Of a stretch of DNA of 64,000 nt, positions 15,662 to 26,065 are shown piece after piece. Within the stretch, counting starts at the first letter, position 1; each line of letters begins with the position of its first letter. The notes beneath the pieces were generated by a model. It did no database searches. It worked only from the letters and a program-made list of their open reading frames with translations, and had not been told where the DNA came from. Position numbers and translations under genes: made by a program. Source of the DNA: Propionispora hippei DSM 15287 (GTDB lineage Bacteria > Bacillota > Negativicutes > Propionisporales > Propionisporaceae); the NCBI RefSeq assembly GCF_900141835.1, contig NZ_FQZD01000019.1:1-64000 (forward strand), given 5' to 3'.

Positions 15662-15764
15662 ATTTATTGCATAAACATAACCAATGCTCAGTGCAGTTAT
15701 GGTGTGACAGTAGTTTTGTATAGTAATACGATAGAGATACTAGGGAGCAAAGGAGGGTTGCGTC

Positions 15765-17177
15765 ATGGCACGTTTGGAGGAACGCCTTTCCCAGCAGCGT
15801 GGCAAGAAGAAGCATTCCGTCTGGCTGTTTCTGGCTGCCGTATTCAGCATGGCCGTGGTAGCGATGGCCACCTATTACTGGTTTGTCAGCGGCGGCGATT
15901 TTGAAAAAGCAACAAAACGGGCAGGCAGCACCCTGACTGGGACGGGAAAAGTAAATATATTGGTTCTTGGGGTAGATGAGCGTAGCGATGATGTGGGTCG
16001 TTCCGATACGATGTTCGTCATCACCGTGGACAAGGATACCAAGTCGGTGTCCATGCTGTCCGTACCGCGGGATACCCGCGTGAAAATCCCCGGCCATGGC
16101 TGGGATAAGATTAATCATGCCTATGCGGAAGGCGGTCATGAACTGTCGATCAAGGCCGTCGAGGGACTTCTGGATATGCCGATCGACTATTATGCCCTGA
16201 TTAATTTTTCCGGGTTTAAGAAAATTATTGATGCTGTTGGCGGTATCGACATTAATGTGGAAAAACGGATGTACTATGAAGATCCCTATGATGGCGACGG
16301 ATTCTTGATCAACCTGAAACCGGGCTTGCAGCATATGGATGGCAAAACAGCCATTCAATATGTCCGTTACCGTGATGAAGAGGGCGACATCGGTCGGGTG
16401 GCCCGGCAGCAGAAGTTTGTTAAAGCCTTAATGGATGAGGTGGCCAGTCCGGCCGTCATTCCTAAATTGCCGTCGTTGATTAAGGAGCTCAGCTCGGCCG
16501 TTAAGACCGACATGTCGGCCAGTGAAATGCTTAATCTGGCCAAAATATTGAATGATGCGTCCAAGCAGGGCCTGCATGCCGACATGGTACCGGGCAGACC
16601 GGCCTATATTGACGATATCAGCTACTGGATACCCGATTTGGTTGCCCTGCGTCAGCATATGGCCAATATTATGGATCTGAAAACAGACCTTAAATACCAG
16701 GCTAACGCGAAACAGGAAGCTTCCGAGTACGAAAGATCCATTCCGAAAGAGATGAAGGTCCTTGATCCTCCGCCGGTTAAGACGGTGGACAAGACGGATG
16801 ATAAGGAAAGTGACAAGGACAAAGCAACCGCCAAGGCGGATAAGGATAAAGATAAACCCGGCGGAACCAAGCAAACCGATAAAGCCACGCTGCCGCCGCC
16901 GGCCCGGTTGTCGGTGGAAGTGCTCAATGCCAGCGGAGTGGCCGGGGCGGGCGATAAAATGGCTGCTCTGCTCCGGAACCAGGGCATACAGGTAACCAGC
17001 GTGTCGTCGATTACCAATACGTATAAGACCACCACGGTGGTTGCCAACACGGCGAACAGCGCCGTGATTAACCGGTTAAGCGGCTTGCCTTTTGACTATT
17101 CTTTACAGGTTTCCAGAGATGACAGCAAGGACACCCAAGCGACGGTCATCATTGGGAAGGATTTCGCAGGGAAATAG
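15765..17177 (+). CDS. LytR-CpsA-Psr (LCP) family glycopolymer ligase with LytR_C domain
   Basis: 470 residues. A short basic cytoplasmic start and one transmembrane helix (VWLFLAAVFSMAVVAMATYY) precede the LCP domain: NILVLGVDERSDDVGRSDT, SVPRDTRVKI, KINHAYAEGG, DAVGGIDINVEKRM and QYVRYRDEEGDIGRVARQQ (catalytic Arg/Asp clusters). A Lys/Asp-rich linker (about 325-375) leads to a C-terminal LytR_C domain (VEVLNASGVAGAGDKMAALL). LCP enzymes attach polyprenyl-linked glycopolymers to peptidoglycan outside the membrane. GGAGG ribosome site. It precedes PBP2 but is separated from it by a terminator. Confidence 0.9.
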   Translation: MARLEERLSQQRGKKKHSVWLFLAAVFSMAVVAMATYYWFVSGGDFEKATKRAGSTLTGTGKVNILVLGVDERSDDVGRSDTMFVITVDKDTKSVSMLSVPRDTRVKIPGHGWDKINHAYAEGGHELSIKAVEGLLDMPIDYYALINFSGFKKIIDAVGGIDINVEKRMYYEDPYDGDGFLINLKPGLQHMDGKTAIQYVRYRDEEGDIGRVARQQKFVKALMDEVASPAVIPKLPSLIKELSSAVKTDMSASEMLNLAKILNDASKQGLHADMVPGRPAYIDDISYWIPDLVALRQHMANIMDLKTDLKYQANAKQEASEYERSIPKEMKVLDPPPVKTVDKTDDKESDKDKATAKADKDKDKPGGTKQTDKATLPPPARLSVEVLNASGVAGAGDKMAALLRNQGIQVTSVSSITNTYKTTTVVANTANSAVINRLSGLPFDYSLQVSRDDSKDTQATVIIGKDFAGK

Positions 17178-17211
17178 CCCTGTTTGATAGCCCGGCAGGG
17201 CTATTTTTTTT
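17172..17211 (+). terminator. terminator of the LCP gene
   Basis: AAATAGCCCTG and CAGGGCTATTT pair, followed by eight T. The 3' end of the gene forms part of the stem. Confidence 0.85.
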
Positions 17212-17281
17212 GCCCTTTTTTGTCATACTATATCTATCAGCTTCCTTTTTAAAGTAGCTGGCAAAGAAGGAGCATTCAGCT

Positions 17282-19081
17282 ATGTGGGATAAACAGGAAT
17301 TGGAAAAGCGGGAGAAGCTGCGGATACTGATCGTCATCATTATTGGCGTAGCCGTATTGTTGATCGGGCGGCTGGCCTGGATGCAGCTGATCCAGGGGCC
17401 CCAGTATAAAAAGACGGCTGAAAGCAACCGGATTCGCAATATTACGCAGACGGCGCCGCGGGGGACGATCTATGACCGCAACGGAAATATTCTGGTTGCC
17501 AACCGCCCCAGCTTTGCCGTTTCGATCGTTCCCGCCGAGTATGACAATGCCGCCGAGGCAACGCCGTTGCTGTCCTCTATCACCGGTCTGACCGAGGATG
17601 AGATTAATGCCAGGCTGGCAAAGGGGCAGAATAAGGCCTATGACCCGGTTCGTCTAAAGCGGGATGCCGATGCGGCCATGCTGGCCAAAATACAGGAACG
17701 CAAACAATATCTGCCCGGCGTGGTCATTGAGGCTATGCCGGTGCGTCAGTACGTGTATCAGTCACTGGCTGCCCATGTGCTGGGCTATCTGGGCAGCATT
17801 AGTGATGACGAGTATGAGCGGCTCAAAGCCAAGGGCTATAGCCCGAACGATGTGGTAGGTCAAAGCGGTCTGGAGGAACGGTGGGAACCAGATCTGCGCG
17901 GTGTGGATGGTGCAGTGCAAATCGAAGTGAATGTGCAGGGTGAGGAGGTGGCCAGGCTGGGTGAAAAGACGGCCAGGCCCGGCAGCAATCTCATAACCAC
18001 CCTGGATGTTAATGTACAAAAGGCTGCCGAGGATGCGCTGGCGGCGCAGGTAACCCGCAGCCGTGGCAGCGGCGAGCCGGCCCGGGGCGGCTGTGCCGTC
18101 GTGCTGGATGTAGCTACCGGCGGGGTGTTGGCGCTGGCCAGTACACCTGCCTTCGATCCCAATGCCTTTGCCGCCGGTATTAGCAACCAGGCGTGGCAGA
18201 AGCTGGTGACGGACAGCCATAATCCGCTGACCAACCGGGCTATTCAGAGTGAATATCCGCCAGGCTCGGTGTTCAAGATTGTCACGGCGAGCGCCGCATT
18301 GGATACAGGTCAGACCAATGCCGACGAGGTTTTTTGGGACAAGGGAGTATATGTCTATCAAGGCTGGAGTTTTTATGGCTGGGATACCAAGGGCCTGGGC
18401 AAGCTGACCCTGGTCGATGCCCTGGCCTGGTCCAGTGATCCGGTATTTTATGAACTGGGCCGGCGGGTTGGCGTGGACAGACTGGCTGATTATGCCCGGA
18501 CTTTTGGCTTTGGTGAGCTTAGCGGTATCGCTTTGTCCGGTGAAGTGGCGGGCATTGTCCCGACAATAGCCTGGAAACAGGCCACCTACGGGGAAGAGTG
18601 GTATGCCGGCGAAACGCTGATTGCCGCCATTGGCCAGGGCTATTATCTGGCGACGCCGCTGCAGCAGGCGTTGCTGCTTATGGCGGTAGCCAATCGTGGC
18701 CCGGTATACCGGCCTCGCCTGGTTGACCGGGTGGTCGGTCCCGACGGGCAGGTGAAGCAGACGTATTCGCCGGAGCTGCTGCGGACGGTCTATTTGGCAC
18801 CGCAGCACTGGGCTGTGCTGCAGCAGGGGCTGCGGCAGGTGGTGGCGGCCGGCACGGGGGCAGGGGTATTTAAGGATTTTAAACCGGCTATAGCCGGTAA
18901 GAGCGGTTCGGCCGAAACCGGCCGCGGCACTACCCATTCCTGGTTCGCCTGCTATGCGCCGGCGGAGCAGCCCCGGATTGCCGTGGCCGTGCTGATTGAT
19001 GAGGGCGGCGAGGGCTCGGCGGCGGCCGCGCCGGTAGTCCGGGCTATTTTGGAACGTTATTTTAGCCTGTATGGGAGTTGA
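17282..19081 (+). CDS. mrdA: penicillin-binding protein 2 (class B transpeptidase)
   Basis: 599 residues. One N-terminal transmembrane helix (ILIVIIIGVAVLLIGRLAWM) is followed by the PBP dimerisation domain (APRGTIYDRNGNILVANRPS). The transpeptidase domain has PPGSVFK with Ser329 as the active-site serine, SSD in the SxN position and KSGSAET (Lys540) as KTG-type box. This fits elongation-type PBP2, which crosslinks peptidoglycan during lateral growth with RodA. No rodA or mreBCD is adjacent. GAAGGAG lies upstream of the ATG. The KSG box and SSD variant are within the family's range. Confidence 0.9.
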   Translation: MWDKQELEKREKLRILIVIIIGVAVLLIGRLAWMQLIQGPQYKKTAESNRIRNITQTAPRGTIYDRNGNILVANRPSFAVSIVPAEYDNAAEATPLLSSITGLTEDEINARLAKGQNKAYDPVRLKRDADAAMLAKIQERKQYLPGVVIEAMPVRQYVYQSLAAHVLGYLGSISDDEYERLKAKGYSPNDVVGQSGLEERWEPDLRGVDGAVQIEVNVQGEEVARLGEKTARPGSNLITTLDVNVQKAAEDALAAQVTRSRGSGEPARGGCAVVLDVATGGVLALASTPAFDPNAFAAGISNQAWQKLVTDSHNPLTNRAIQSEYPPGSVFKIVTASAALDTGQTNADEVFWDKGVYVYQGWSFYGWDTKGLGKLTLVDALAWSSDPVFYELGRRVGVDRLADYARTFGFGELSGIALSGEVAGIVPTIAWKQATYGEEWYAGETLIAAIGQGYYLATPLQQALLLMAVANRGPVYRPRLVDRVVGPDGQVKQTYSPELLRTVYLAPQHWAVLQQGLRQVVAAGTGAGVFKDFKPAIAGKSGSAETGRGTTHSWFACYAPAEQPRIAVAVLIDEGGEGSAAAAPVVRAILERYFSLYGS

Positions 19082-19233
19082 CTGCCAGCGGCGCGTGGCA
19101 AGAGATCACCGGTTGTGGCCTGGGCAGGACCGATGGGCGTTTGCTATAAATTTAAGAGTGGATTTTATGAGTTAAAGAGGAGTATAATTTGAAATAGCGA
19201 ATATTTAACAGGATGAAGACGAGGTGATTTCTC

Positions 19234-19875
19234 GTGGCCTATCCGGTGAATTTGCACCTGGAGGGACGGCACTGCGCCGTGATCGGCGGTGGCGGTGTGG
19301 CAGAGAGGAAAGTGCGGGCCTTGCTGGAGGCAAAGGCCCGGGTAACGGTCATCAGTCCGGTGCTGACTTCCTGGCTGCAGGACAGGCTGGCGGCGGGGCA
19401 CATTATGCAATGGGCCATCCCGTACAGTGGACAGCCTTTAACCGGTTACTTTCTTGTGTTTTGTACTACCAACCGGCGGGAGGTCAACCGTTTGGCGGCC
19501 GCGACGGCGCGGCAAGCCGGCGCGCTGGTCAATCTGGCCGATGACGGTGAAGGCAGTGATTTTACCATCCCGTCTCAGGTGCGGCGAGGAGATTTGCTGC
19601 TTACCGTATCGACGGGCGGCAAAAGTCCGGCGCTATCCCGACGGCTCAGGGAAGAACTGGCCGAACGCTACGGCAGTGAATACGGCCTGTATCTGGAACG
19701 GCTGACTGCGCTGCGCGAGGAGATAAAAACCGTCCTGGCGGACTCGAAAGACCGGGAGGCTTTTTGGCGTCAGGCTTTGGACGAAGAAATACTTACGCTG
19801 CTGAAACAAGGCAGGTTTGAGGAAGCGGAGGAAAAGATACAACATGCAGTTAGTTGTTGTGGGATTAAACCATAA
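19234..19875 (+). CDS. precorrin-2 dehydrogenase (sirohaem synthase N-terminal type)
   Basis: 213 residues from a GTG at 19234. HLEGRHCAVIGGGGVAERKV is the NAD-binding loop. FCTTNRREVNRLAAATARQAGALVNLADDG and FTIPSQVRRGDLLLTVSTGGKSPALSRRLREEL are the diagnostic blocks of Met8p/CysG-N proteins. It oxidises precorrin-2 to sirohydrochlorin with NAD; some homologues also insert iron. First gene of the tetrapyrrole operon. Its last 32 nt overlap the hemA start, so translation is coupled. Confidence 0.9.
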   Translation: MAYPVNLHLEGRHCAVIGGGGVAERKVRALLEAKARVTVISPVLTSWLQDRLAAGHIMQWAIPYSGQPLTGYFLVFCTTNRREVNRLAAATARQAGALVNLADDGEGSDFTIPSQVRRGDLLLTVSTGGKSPALSRRLREELAERYGSEYGLYLERLTALREEIKTVLADSKDREAFWRQALDEEILTLLKQGRFEEAEEKIQHAVSCCGIKP

Positions 19876-21160
19876 AACAGCATCGGTGGATATCCGGGAG
19901 TGTTTTTCTTTTTCCGAAGAGCAGGTCAAGGCGGCTCTCCGGCATATGGACACCCGGGAGGAAATTGCCGAATGTGTGATCTTATCGACCTGTAACCGCA
20001 CCGAAATGTATGCGGTGGTCGATGATCTGGAGGACGGCTTGGAAGTGATGCAGACTCTGCTGCGGCGCATGTCGGAGGTCAAGGAGTCGGTGGAACCTCA
20101 TTTATATATTTATACGGAAGAGCGCTGTATGGAGCACCTGTTCCGGGTGTCGTCCAGTCTGGATTCCCTGGTTATTGGCGAGGGGCAAATCCTCAGTCAG
20201 GTAAAAAAAGCCTATAGCATCGCCCGCGAGGTAGGCATGACCAGCACGGTGCTCAACACCTTGTTCAACCGGGCTATTGCGGTGGGCAAAAAGGTCCGCA
20301 CGCAAACCAGGATTGCCTATAATGCCGTATCGGTCAGTTATGCCGCCGTGGAACTGGCCAAGCATGCTATCGGCGACCTGTCGACGGTTAATGTGCTGCT
20401 CCTGGGTGCCGGTGAAATGAGCGAGCTGACGGCACGCCATCTGGTGGAAAACGGCGTTAATACCGTGTTTGTATCCAACCGGCGATTGGAACGGGCGACC
20501 TTGCTGGCCGACAAGTTCAAAGGGGTGGCCGTTCCGTTTGAAGACTTTATGAAAAGCGCGGTGAAGGCCGATATCGTGATTACCTCTACCGGGGCGCCGC
20601 ACTATATTATCCGGACGCTGGATGTGGCTCATTTGATGCCAAAACGCCAGGGACGGCCGATTATTTTTATCGACATTGCCGTGCCACGCGATGTGGAGCC
20701 GGAAGTGGCGGCAATCGCCGGGGTAAGCTTATATAATATTGACGATCTGGAGGCAGTCGTCGAATGCAATATCCATGAACGGCAGCAGGAGGCCCGCCTG
20801 GCGGAAGAAATCATTGCCGAGGAGCTGTCGGGCCTGGTTGCCAAATTCCGTTATCTGTCCTACCAGCCGACTATGGCTTTATTGGCTGATAAAGCGGAAA
20901 CCATCCGGCAGCGGGAAGTGAAACGGGCGCTGGCCAAGCTGCCCGACTGCAGCCCGGAGGAACGCAAGGTACTGGAAAATATGTCCCGGATGCTGGTGCG
21001 AAAACTGCTGCGTGATCCCATGGTGCGGATGAATGAAGCGGCGATGACGGGAAACGAGGCACAGTATCTGGAGGCAGTGCGGACCTTGTTTAAACTAGAC
21101 GCAATAGGAGAGGGCGGACACAGTGAAGAACGAACTTATTATCGGTACGCGCGGAAGTAA
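19844..21160 (+). CDS. hemA: glutamyl-tRNA reductase
   Basis: 438 residues from the ATG at 19844 (GCGGAGGAAAAG upstream). A longer in-frame start at 19817 would add residues that precede the conserved MQLVVVGLNHKTASVDIRE and is not needed. VILSTCNRTEMYAVV holds the catalytic Cys. LLLGAGEMSELTARHLVENG is the NADPH loop, and the C-terminal dimerisation helix follows. It reduces glutamyl-tRNA to glutamate-1-semialdehyde, the first committed step of C5 tetrapyrrole synthesis. It overlaps both neighbours by more than 30 nt, an unusually tight arrangement. Confidence 0.96.
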   Translation: MQLVVVGLNHKTASVDIRECFSFSEEQVKAALRHMDTREEIAECVILSTCNRTEMYAVVDDLEDGLEVMQTLLRRMSEVKESVEPHLYIYTEERCMEHLFRVSSSLDSLVIGEGQILSQVKKAYSIAREVGMTSTVLNTLFNRAIAVGKKVRTQTRIAYNAVSVSYAAVELAKHAIGDLSTVNVLLLGAGEMSELTARHLVENGVNTVFVSNRRLERATLLADKFKGVAVPFEDFMKSAVKADIVITSTGAPHYIIRTLDVAHLMPKRQGRPIIFIDIAVPRDVEPEVAAIAGVSLYNIDDLEAVVECNIHERQQEARLAEEIIAEELSGLVAKFRYLSYQPTMALLADKAETIRQREVKRALAKLPDCSPEERKVLENMSRMLVRKLLRDPMVRMNEAAMTGNEAQYLEAVRTLFKLDAIGEGGHSEERTYYRYARK

Positions 21161-22040
21161 GCTGGCGCTGTGGCAGGCTGAACATGTGGCCAGGCTTATT
21201 GCCGGGAAATATCCGGGAGTCAAGGTGACATTAAAGCATATTGTTACAACAGGCGATAAGATTCTGGACGTACCTTTGGCTAAAATCGGCGGCAAGGGGC
21301 TGTTTACCAAGGAATTGGAGCATGCCATGCTGGCCGGGGAGATTGACCTGGCCGTCCACAGCCTGAAGGACATGCCGACGGCGCTGCCCGAAGGGCTCGA
21401 ACTGGCGGCCATTACCGAACGGGTCGATCCGGGCGACGCGCTGATCAGCCCGCTCTATGGCGAACTGGACAAGCTGCCGCTGGGGGCCAGGGTTGGAACG
21501 TCCAGCCTGCGGCGCAAGGCCCAATTGCTTAACTATCGCCCGGACCTGAGAATCTGTGATTTGCGGGGCAATTTGGACACCCGCCTGAATAAACTGGATA
21601 ACGGCGATCTGGATGCTATTGTGCTGGCGGTGGCCGGCCTGGTTCGGCTGGGCTGGCAGCAGCGGATCAGCCAGATTCTGCCGAAGCACATTTGTCTGCC
21701 TGCCGTCGGGCAGGGGGCGCTGGCTATTGAGACGCGCAGCGCCGACAGGGATGTATTGGCGGCGGTGCGGTTTTTGAACCACCCGTCCACAGCGGCCGCC
21801 GCTACGTCGGAACGGGCTTATCTCAAGGAAGTGGAAGGCGGCTGTCAGATTCCGCTGGGTGTTTACGGTACGCTGGAAGCTGACGGACTCAGGTTGCAGG
21901 CCGTTATTTTATCGCCTGACGGGACAGTCGTTATTCGTGATTCGGTAACCGGACCGGCGTCAGCGGCGGACGAACTGGGCATCACATTGGCCAGACGGAT
22001 GCTGGCGGCCGGCGGCCGTGAAATACTGGCGGCGTTATAG
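21123..22040 (+). CDS. hemC: hydroxymethylbilane synthase (porphobilinogen deaminase)
   Basis: 305 residues from a GTG at 21123, inside the end of hemA (38-nt overlap; GGAGAGGGCGGA upstream). IIGTRGSKLALWQAEHV, GGKGLFTKELEHAML, DLAVHSLKDMPT and VGTSSLRRKAQLL are standard. VEGGCQIPLGVYG carries the Cys that binds the dipyrromethane cofactor. It polymerises four porphobilinogens into hydroxymethylbilane. Confidence 0.97.
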   Translation: MKNELIIGTRGSKLALWQAEHVARLIAGKYPGVKVTLKHIVTTGDKILDVPLAKIGGKGLFTKELEHAMLAGEIDLAVHSLKDMPTALPEGLELAAITERVDPGDALISPLYGELDKLPLGARVGTSSLRRKAQLLNYRPDLRICDLRGNLDTRLNKLDNGDLDAIVLAVAGLVRLGWQQRISQILPKHICLPAVGQGALAIETRSADRDVLAAVRFLNHPSTAAAATSERAYLKEVEGGCQIPLGVYGTLEADGLRLQAVILSPDGTVVIRDSVTGPASAADELGITLARRMLAAGGREILAAL

Positions 22041-22052
22041 GAGGAGTAAGGC

Positions 22053-23570
22053 ATGAAACAAGGTATGGTGTATTTGGTGGGCGCAGGCCCCGGTGATTAT
22101 AAATTAATTAGTGTCAAAGCTCTGGAGTGCATCGAAGCGGCCGACGTGCTGGTTTACGACCGGCTGGCCGACGAGCGGCTGCTGGCTCATGCCCGGCCGG
22201 AAGCCGAGCTGATTTATGTGGGCAAGGCTTCCAGTGCTCATACGATGAGACAGGAGGACATCAACCGGGTACTGGTGGAGCGGGCGTTGGCCGGCAAGAC
22301 GGTAGTCCGTTTAAAAGGCGGCGACCCCTTTGTGTTCGGACGGGGGGGAGAAGAGGCTTTGGAGCTGGTGGCCAGCGGCCTCCCGTTTGAGGTGGTGCCC
22401 GGCATTACCTCGGCTATTTCGGTGCCGGCCTATGCCGGTATCCCGGTTACCCATCGGGGGGTAGCCACGTCGTTTGCCGTCGTTACCGGCCATGAGGACC
22501 CGACCAAGGCCGAATCGACCATCCGCTGGGATAAGCTGGCAACCGGCGTGGATACGCTGGTGTTCTTGATGGGCGTGGAAAATCTGTCTTACATAACAAC
22601 CAAGCTGCAGGAATACGGCCGGCCGGCTGCTACGCCTGCAGCGGTTATCCGCTGGGGGACCAAGCCCGAGCAGCGGGTGCTGGTTACTACGGTGGGCGAG
22701 GCGGCCCGGCAGGTTGCCGAACAGCAAATCAAGCCGCCGGCGATTTTTATCGTAGGCGAGGTCGTAGCTTTGCGGGATAAGCTGGCCTGGTTTGACAAGC
22801 GGCCGCTCTTCGGGCAAAAGGTGCTGGTAACCCGTTCGCGGGAACAGGCCAGCGCGCTGAGCGCCCGGCTGGAAAGCCTGGGGGCCGAGTGCCTTGAAGC
22901 GCCGGCGATCAAGCTTATACCGCCTGACAGTTATGCCAAGCTGGACCAGGCCATCGGCGAATTGTCCCAGTATCACTGGGTTATTTTCACCAGCGTCAAC
23001 GGTGTGGAATACTTTTTCCGGCGATTGGCCGAGTTTGACCTGGATGCCCGCGCTTTGTGCGGCCTAAAGGTCGCCGCCATCGGCACCCCGACGGCCAACC
23101 GGCTAAGGGAACACGGCATCCGGGCTGATCTGGTGCCTGTCGAGTTCCGGGCGGAAGGTGTGGTCGAAGCCTTGCAGGGCCGGGTTGAGGCCGGCATGCG
23201 GGTCTTGATTCCCCGCGCCGCCGTGGCTCGCGATGTCCTGCCGGAACGGCTGCGGGAAATGGGCGTAAGTGTTAATGTGGCGCCGGCTTACCAGACGGTG
23301 AGCGGTGATGTGGAAGGGACTGCCCTGGCCAGCCGGCTGGCAGCGGGCGAGATTGATCTGGTGACTTTTACCAGTTCATCGACGGTGACCAATCTGCTGC
23401 AATTGCTGGGACCCGAGGGTGCCTCGCTGCTGCAAAAGACCAAAGTGGCCTGCATCGGCCCGATTACGGCAACCACCTGCGCCGAGCAGGGCATCAAACC
23501 GGATGTGGTTGCCAAGGAATACAGCATTGACGGCCTGGTAGCCGTCATGCTGGAACAATACGGTCAATAA
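22053..23570 (+). CDS. cobA-hemD: fused uroporphyrinogen-III C-methyltransferase / uroporphyrinogen-III synthase
   Basis: 505 residues. About 1-245 is the SAM-dependent methyltransferase (VYLVGAGPGDYKLISVKALE, LKGGDPFVFGRGGEEAL, GITSAISVPAYAGIPVTHRG). About 255-505 is uroporphyrinogen-III synthase (VLVTRSREQASALSARLESL, WVIFTSVNGVEYFF, VTFTSSSTVTNLL). One chain therefore closes the ring and makes precorrin-2. The fusion is common in Bacillota. GGAGGAG ribosome site 12 nt after hemC. Confidence 0.96.
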   Translation: MKQGMVYLVGAGPGDYKLISVKALECIEAADVLVYDRLADERLLAHARPEAELIYVGKASSAHTMRQEDINRVLVERALAGKTVVRLKGGDPFVFGRGGEEALELVASGLPFEVVPGITSAISVPAYAGIPVTHRGVATSFAVVTGHEDPTKAESTIRWDKLATGVDTLVFLMGVENLSYITTKLQEYGRPAATPAAVIRWGTKPEQRVLVTTVGEAARQVAEQQIKPPAIFIVGEVVALRDKLAWFDKRPLFGQKVLVTRSREQASALSARLESLGAECLEAPAIKLIPPDSYAKLDQAIGELSQYHWVIFTSVNGVEYFFRRLAEFDLDARALCGLKVAAIGTPTANRLREHGIRADLVPVEFRAEGVVEALQGRVEAGMRVLIPRAAVARDVLPERLREMGVSVNVAPAYQTVSGDVEGTALASRLAAGEIDLVTFTSSSTVTNLLQLLGPEGASLLQKTKVACIGPITATTCAEQGIKPDVVAKEYSIDGLVAVMLEQYGQ

Positions 23571-23576
23571 TAAACA

Positions 23577-23632
23577 ACAGTCACATGGCTCGGAGTGACG
23601 GCTTTTGCCGATTTTTCGACTTATGTGACTGT
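23577..23632 (+). promoter_or_regulatory. inverted repeat in the hemD-hemB gap
   Basis: ACAGTCACAT and ATGTGACTGT are perfectly complementary over 10 bp with a 36-nt loop that contains CGGCTTTTGCCG; GACAGTCA follows again at 23641. No T-run follows, so it is more likely an mRNA-processing or stability structure than a terminator. Confidence 0.45.
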
Positions 23633-23664
23633 CATCATATGACAGTCAGTGAAGGAGGAGCACG

Positions 23665-24645
23665 ATGACTACACCGTTTATTCGTCCCCGGCGTCTAAGA
23701 GTTTCGGTGGGGATCAGAAAATTGGTCAGAGAAACCGAGCTGCAAGCAGGCGATTTTGTCTATCCCCTGTTTGTGGTGCCGGGGGATAATCTGGAAGAAG
23801 AAATTGGTTCCATGCCGGGAGTATACCATTATTCCTCGGATAAAGCGGTGGTTGTGGCCCGGGAGGCCTATGAGCTGGGAATTCCGGCCGTGCTGGTGTT
23901 CGGATTGCCTGCCTATAAGGACGAGCAGGGGTCCAGCGCCTGGGATGACGCCAGTCCCGTGCAGGAGGCAGTGCGCCGGATTAAAGCAGCCTTGCCGGAG
24001 CTTACGGTGATTACCGACGTCTGTTTGTGCCAATATACCAGTCACGGTCATTGCGGCCATCTGGCAGGACAGACGGTGGATAACGACAGCACCCTGGAAC
24101 TGCTGGCGAAAACCGCGCTGAGTCATGCGCGGGCCGGAGCCGATATGGTGGCCCCGTCGGATATGATGGACGGCCGGGTACTGGCCATCCGTGAGGCACT
24201 CGATCAGCAAGGGTACACCGATGTCTCTATCATGTCCTATGCCGTCAAATATGCCTCGGCTTTTTACGGCCCCTTCCGCGATGCCGCCGATTCGGCGCCG
24301 CAGACCGGTGACCGCAAAAGTTATCAGATGGATCCCGCCAATGCCCGTGAAGCGCTGCGCGAGGCGGCGCTGGATGTGGAGGAAGGCGCCGATATTCTGA
24401 TGGTTAAACCGGCTCTCGTCTATTTGGATATTGTCCGGCAGGTGAAGGATAATTTTGACCTGCCTGTGGCTGTATATAATGTGAGCGGCGAATACGCGAT
24501 GGTCAAGGCGGCTGCTGCCAACGGCTGGGTCGATGAACGGCGGATTGTGCTGGAAACGCTGCTAAGTATGAAACGGAGCGGCGCCGATATCATTATTACC
24601 TACCATGCGCTGGATGCGGCCCGGTGGCTGCGCGAAGAAGCTTAG
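23665..24645 (+). CDS. hemB: porphobilinogen synthase (delta-aminolevulinate dehydratase)
   Basis: 326 residues, AAGGAGGAG upstream of the [20 protein letters not shown] contains the three Cys ligands of a zinc-type enzyme. [18 protein letters not shown] and [14 protein letters not shown] hold the two Schiff-base lysines. It condenses two aminolevulinates to porphobilinogen. The gene is separated from cobA-hemD by about 94 nt with an inverted repeat but remains in the operon. Confidence 0.97.
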   Translation: MTTPFIRPRRLRVSVGIRKLVRETELQAGDFVYPLFVVPGDNLEEEIGSMPGVYHYSSDKAVVVAREAYELGIPAVLVFGLPAYKDEQGSSAWDDASPVQEAVRRIKAALPELTVITDVCLCQYTSHGHCGHLAGQTVDNDSTLELLAKTALSHARAGADMVAPSDMMDGRVLAIREALDQQGYTDVSIMSYAVKYASAFYGPFRDAADSAPQTGDRKSYQMDPANAREALREAALDVEEGADILMVKPALVYLDIVRQVKDNFDLPVAVYNVSGEYAMVKAAAANGWVDERRIVLETLLSMKRSGADIIITYHALDAARWLREEA

Positions 24646-24751
24646 TAATCTGTACCGCGTCAATTCATGGATCAACATGCAGGACAAAAGATCCTTGCAA
24701 CCTTACCTAATGGTTATAGTGACACAGAGTGCTGCGAGGGAGGAAAGAAGA

Positions 24752-26065
24752 ATGGGATATCAGTTTGTGAAATCAGCGGCAGCTTTTGCTGAAGCAAAAG
24801 AATATATTCCGGGCGGTGTCAACAGTCCGGTGCGGTCTTTTCGCGGGGTGGGCGGTACGCCGCCGTTCATCGCCCGGGCGGCCGGCAGCCGTCTCTATGA
24901 TATAGACGGCAATGAATATATCGATTATGTCGGTTCCTGGGGACCGATGATTCTGGGCCATGCCCATCCGGCTGTGACCGCGGCGCTGCAGAAGGCTGTA
25001 TTGCAGGGGACCAGCTATGGGGCGCCGACCTTGCTGGAGACAGAACTGGCTCAGTTGATTCGCCTTGCCTTTCCGTCGATGGAGCTGGTTCGGATGGTAA
25101 ATTCGGGCACTGAGGCGACCATGAGTGTTTTACGACTGGCCCGGGCTTATACCAAGCGGAGCCGGATCGTGAAGTTTGTCGGCTGCTACCATGGACACCA
25201 TGACAGCCTGTTGGTCAAAGCCGGCTCCGGTGCCGCCACACTGGGCGTGCCTGACAGTCCTGGCGTGCCGGCCAGCGTGGCCGGCGGCACCATCAGTGTT
25301 CCCTATAATGATGCCGATACGCTGGCTCAGGTGTTTGCCCAATACGGAGAAGATATCGCTGCCGTGATTATTGAACCGGTGGCCGGTAATATGGGACTGG
25401 TGCCGCCCTGTGAAGGCTACCTGCAGAAGGTCCGGGATATTACCAGCTCCTATGGCGCCTTGTTGATCTTTGACGAAGTCATGTGCGGTTTCCGTGTCGC
25501 TTACGGCGGTGCGCAGGCCTTGTTCGGCATTAAGCCCGACCTGACCTGCCTGGGCAAAGTAATCGGCGGTGGCTTGCCAGTGGGCGCCTATGGCGGCCGC
25601 CGGGATATTATGGAGCATATTGCGCCGGCCGGTCCGGTATACCAGGCGGGGACACTGAGCGGCAATCCGCTGGCCATGTCGGCGGGGATTGCCACGCTGC
25701 GGACGTTGACCGCCGACCCGGACATGTACCGCAAGCTGACCGGAAAAACAGCCGCCTTGGCAGTCGGATTGCGCAATCAGGCGGAAAGATACGGCCTTTC
25801 CCTGCAGTTTCATCAGCTTGGCTCCATGTTCGGCCTATTCTTTACCGATCAACCGGTATACGATTATGACAGTGCCACTACGGCTGATACGGAAGCTTTT
25901 GCTGTCTATTTTCATACCATGCTGGAAAATGGCATCTACCTGGCTCCTTCCCAGTTTGAGGCAGGGTTCATGTCGGCCGCCCATAGCGAAGCAGACATTG
26001 CCGCCACCATTGCCGCCAGTGCCAAGGCGTTTGCCAAAGTGGCCGAACGCAACCGAACCAAATAA
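24752..26065 (+). CDS. hemL: glutamate-1-semialdehyde 2,1-aminomutase
   Basis: 437 residues from the ATG at 24752 (GGGAGGAAAG upstream); an in-frame start at 24605 would overlap hemB and add 49 unconserved residues. [56 protein letters not shown] and [19 protein letters not shown] (PLP lysine) are standard. It converts glutamate-1-semialdehyde to aminolevulinate using PLP. Last gene of the operon. The 106-nt gap to hemB carries no obvious signal. Confidence 0.97.
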   Translation: MGYQFVKSAAAFAEAKEYIPGGVNSPVRSFRGVGGTPPFIARAAGSRLYDIDGNEYIDYVGSWGPMILGHAHPAVTAALQKAVLQGTSYGAPTLLETELAQLIRLAFPSMELVRMVNSGTEATMSVLRLARAYTKRSRIVKFVGCYHGHHDSLLVKAGSGAATLGVPDSPGVPASVAGGTISVPYNDADTLAQVFAQYGEDIAAVIIEPVAGNMGLVPPCEGYLQKVRDITSSYGALLIFDEVMCGFRVAYGGAQALFGIKPDLTCLGKVIGGGLPVGAYGGRRDIMEHIAPAGPVYQAGTLSGNPLAMSAGIATLRTLTADPDMYRKLTGKTAALAVGLRNQAERYGLSLQFHQLGSMFGLFFTDQPVYDYDSATTADTEAFAVYFHTMLENGIYLAPSQFEAGFMSAAHSEADIAATIAASAKAFAKVAERNRTK

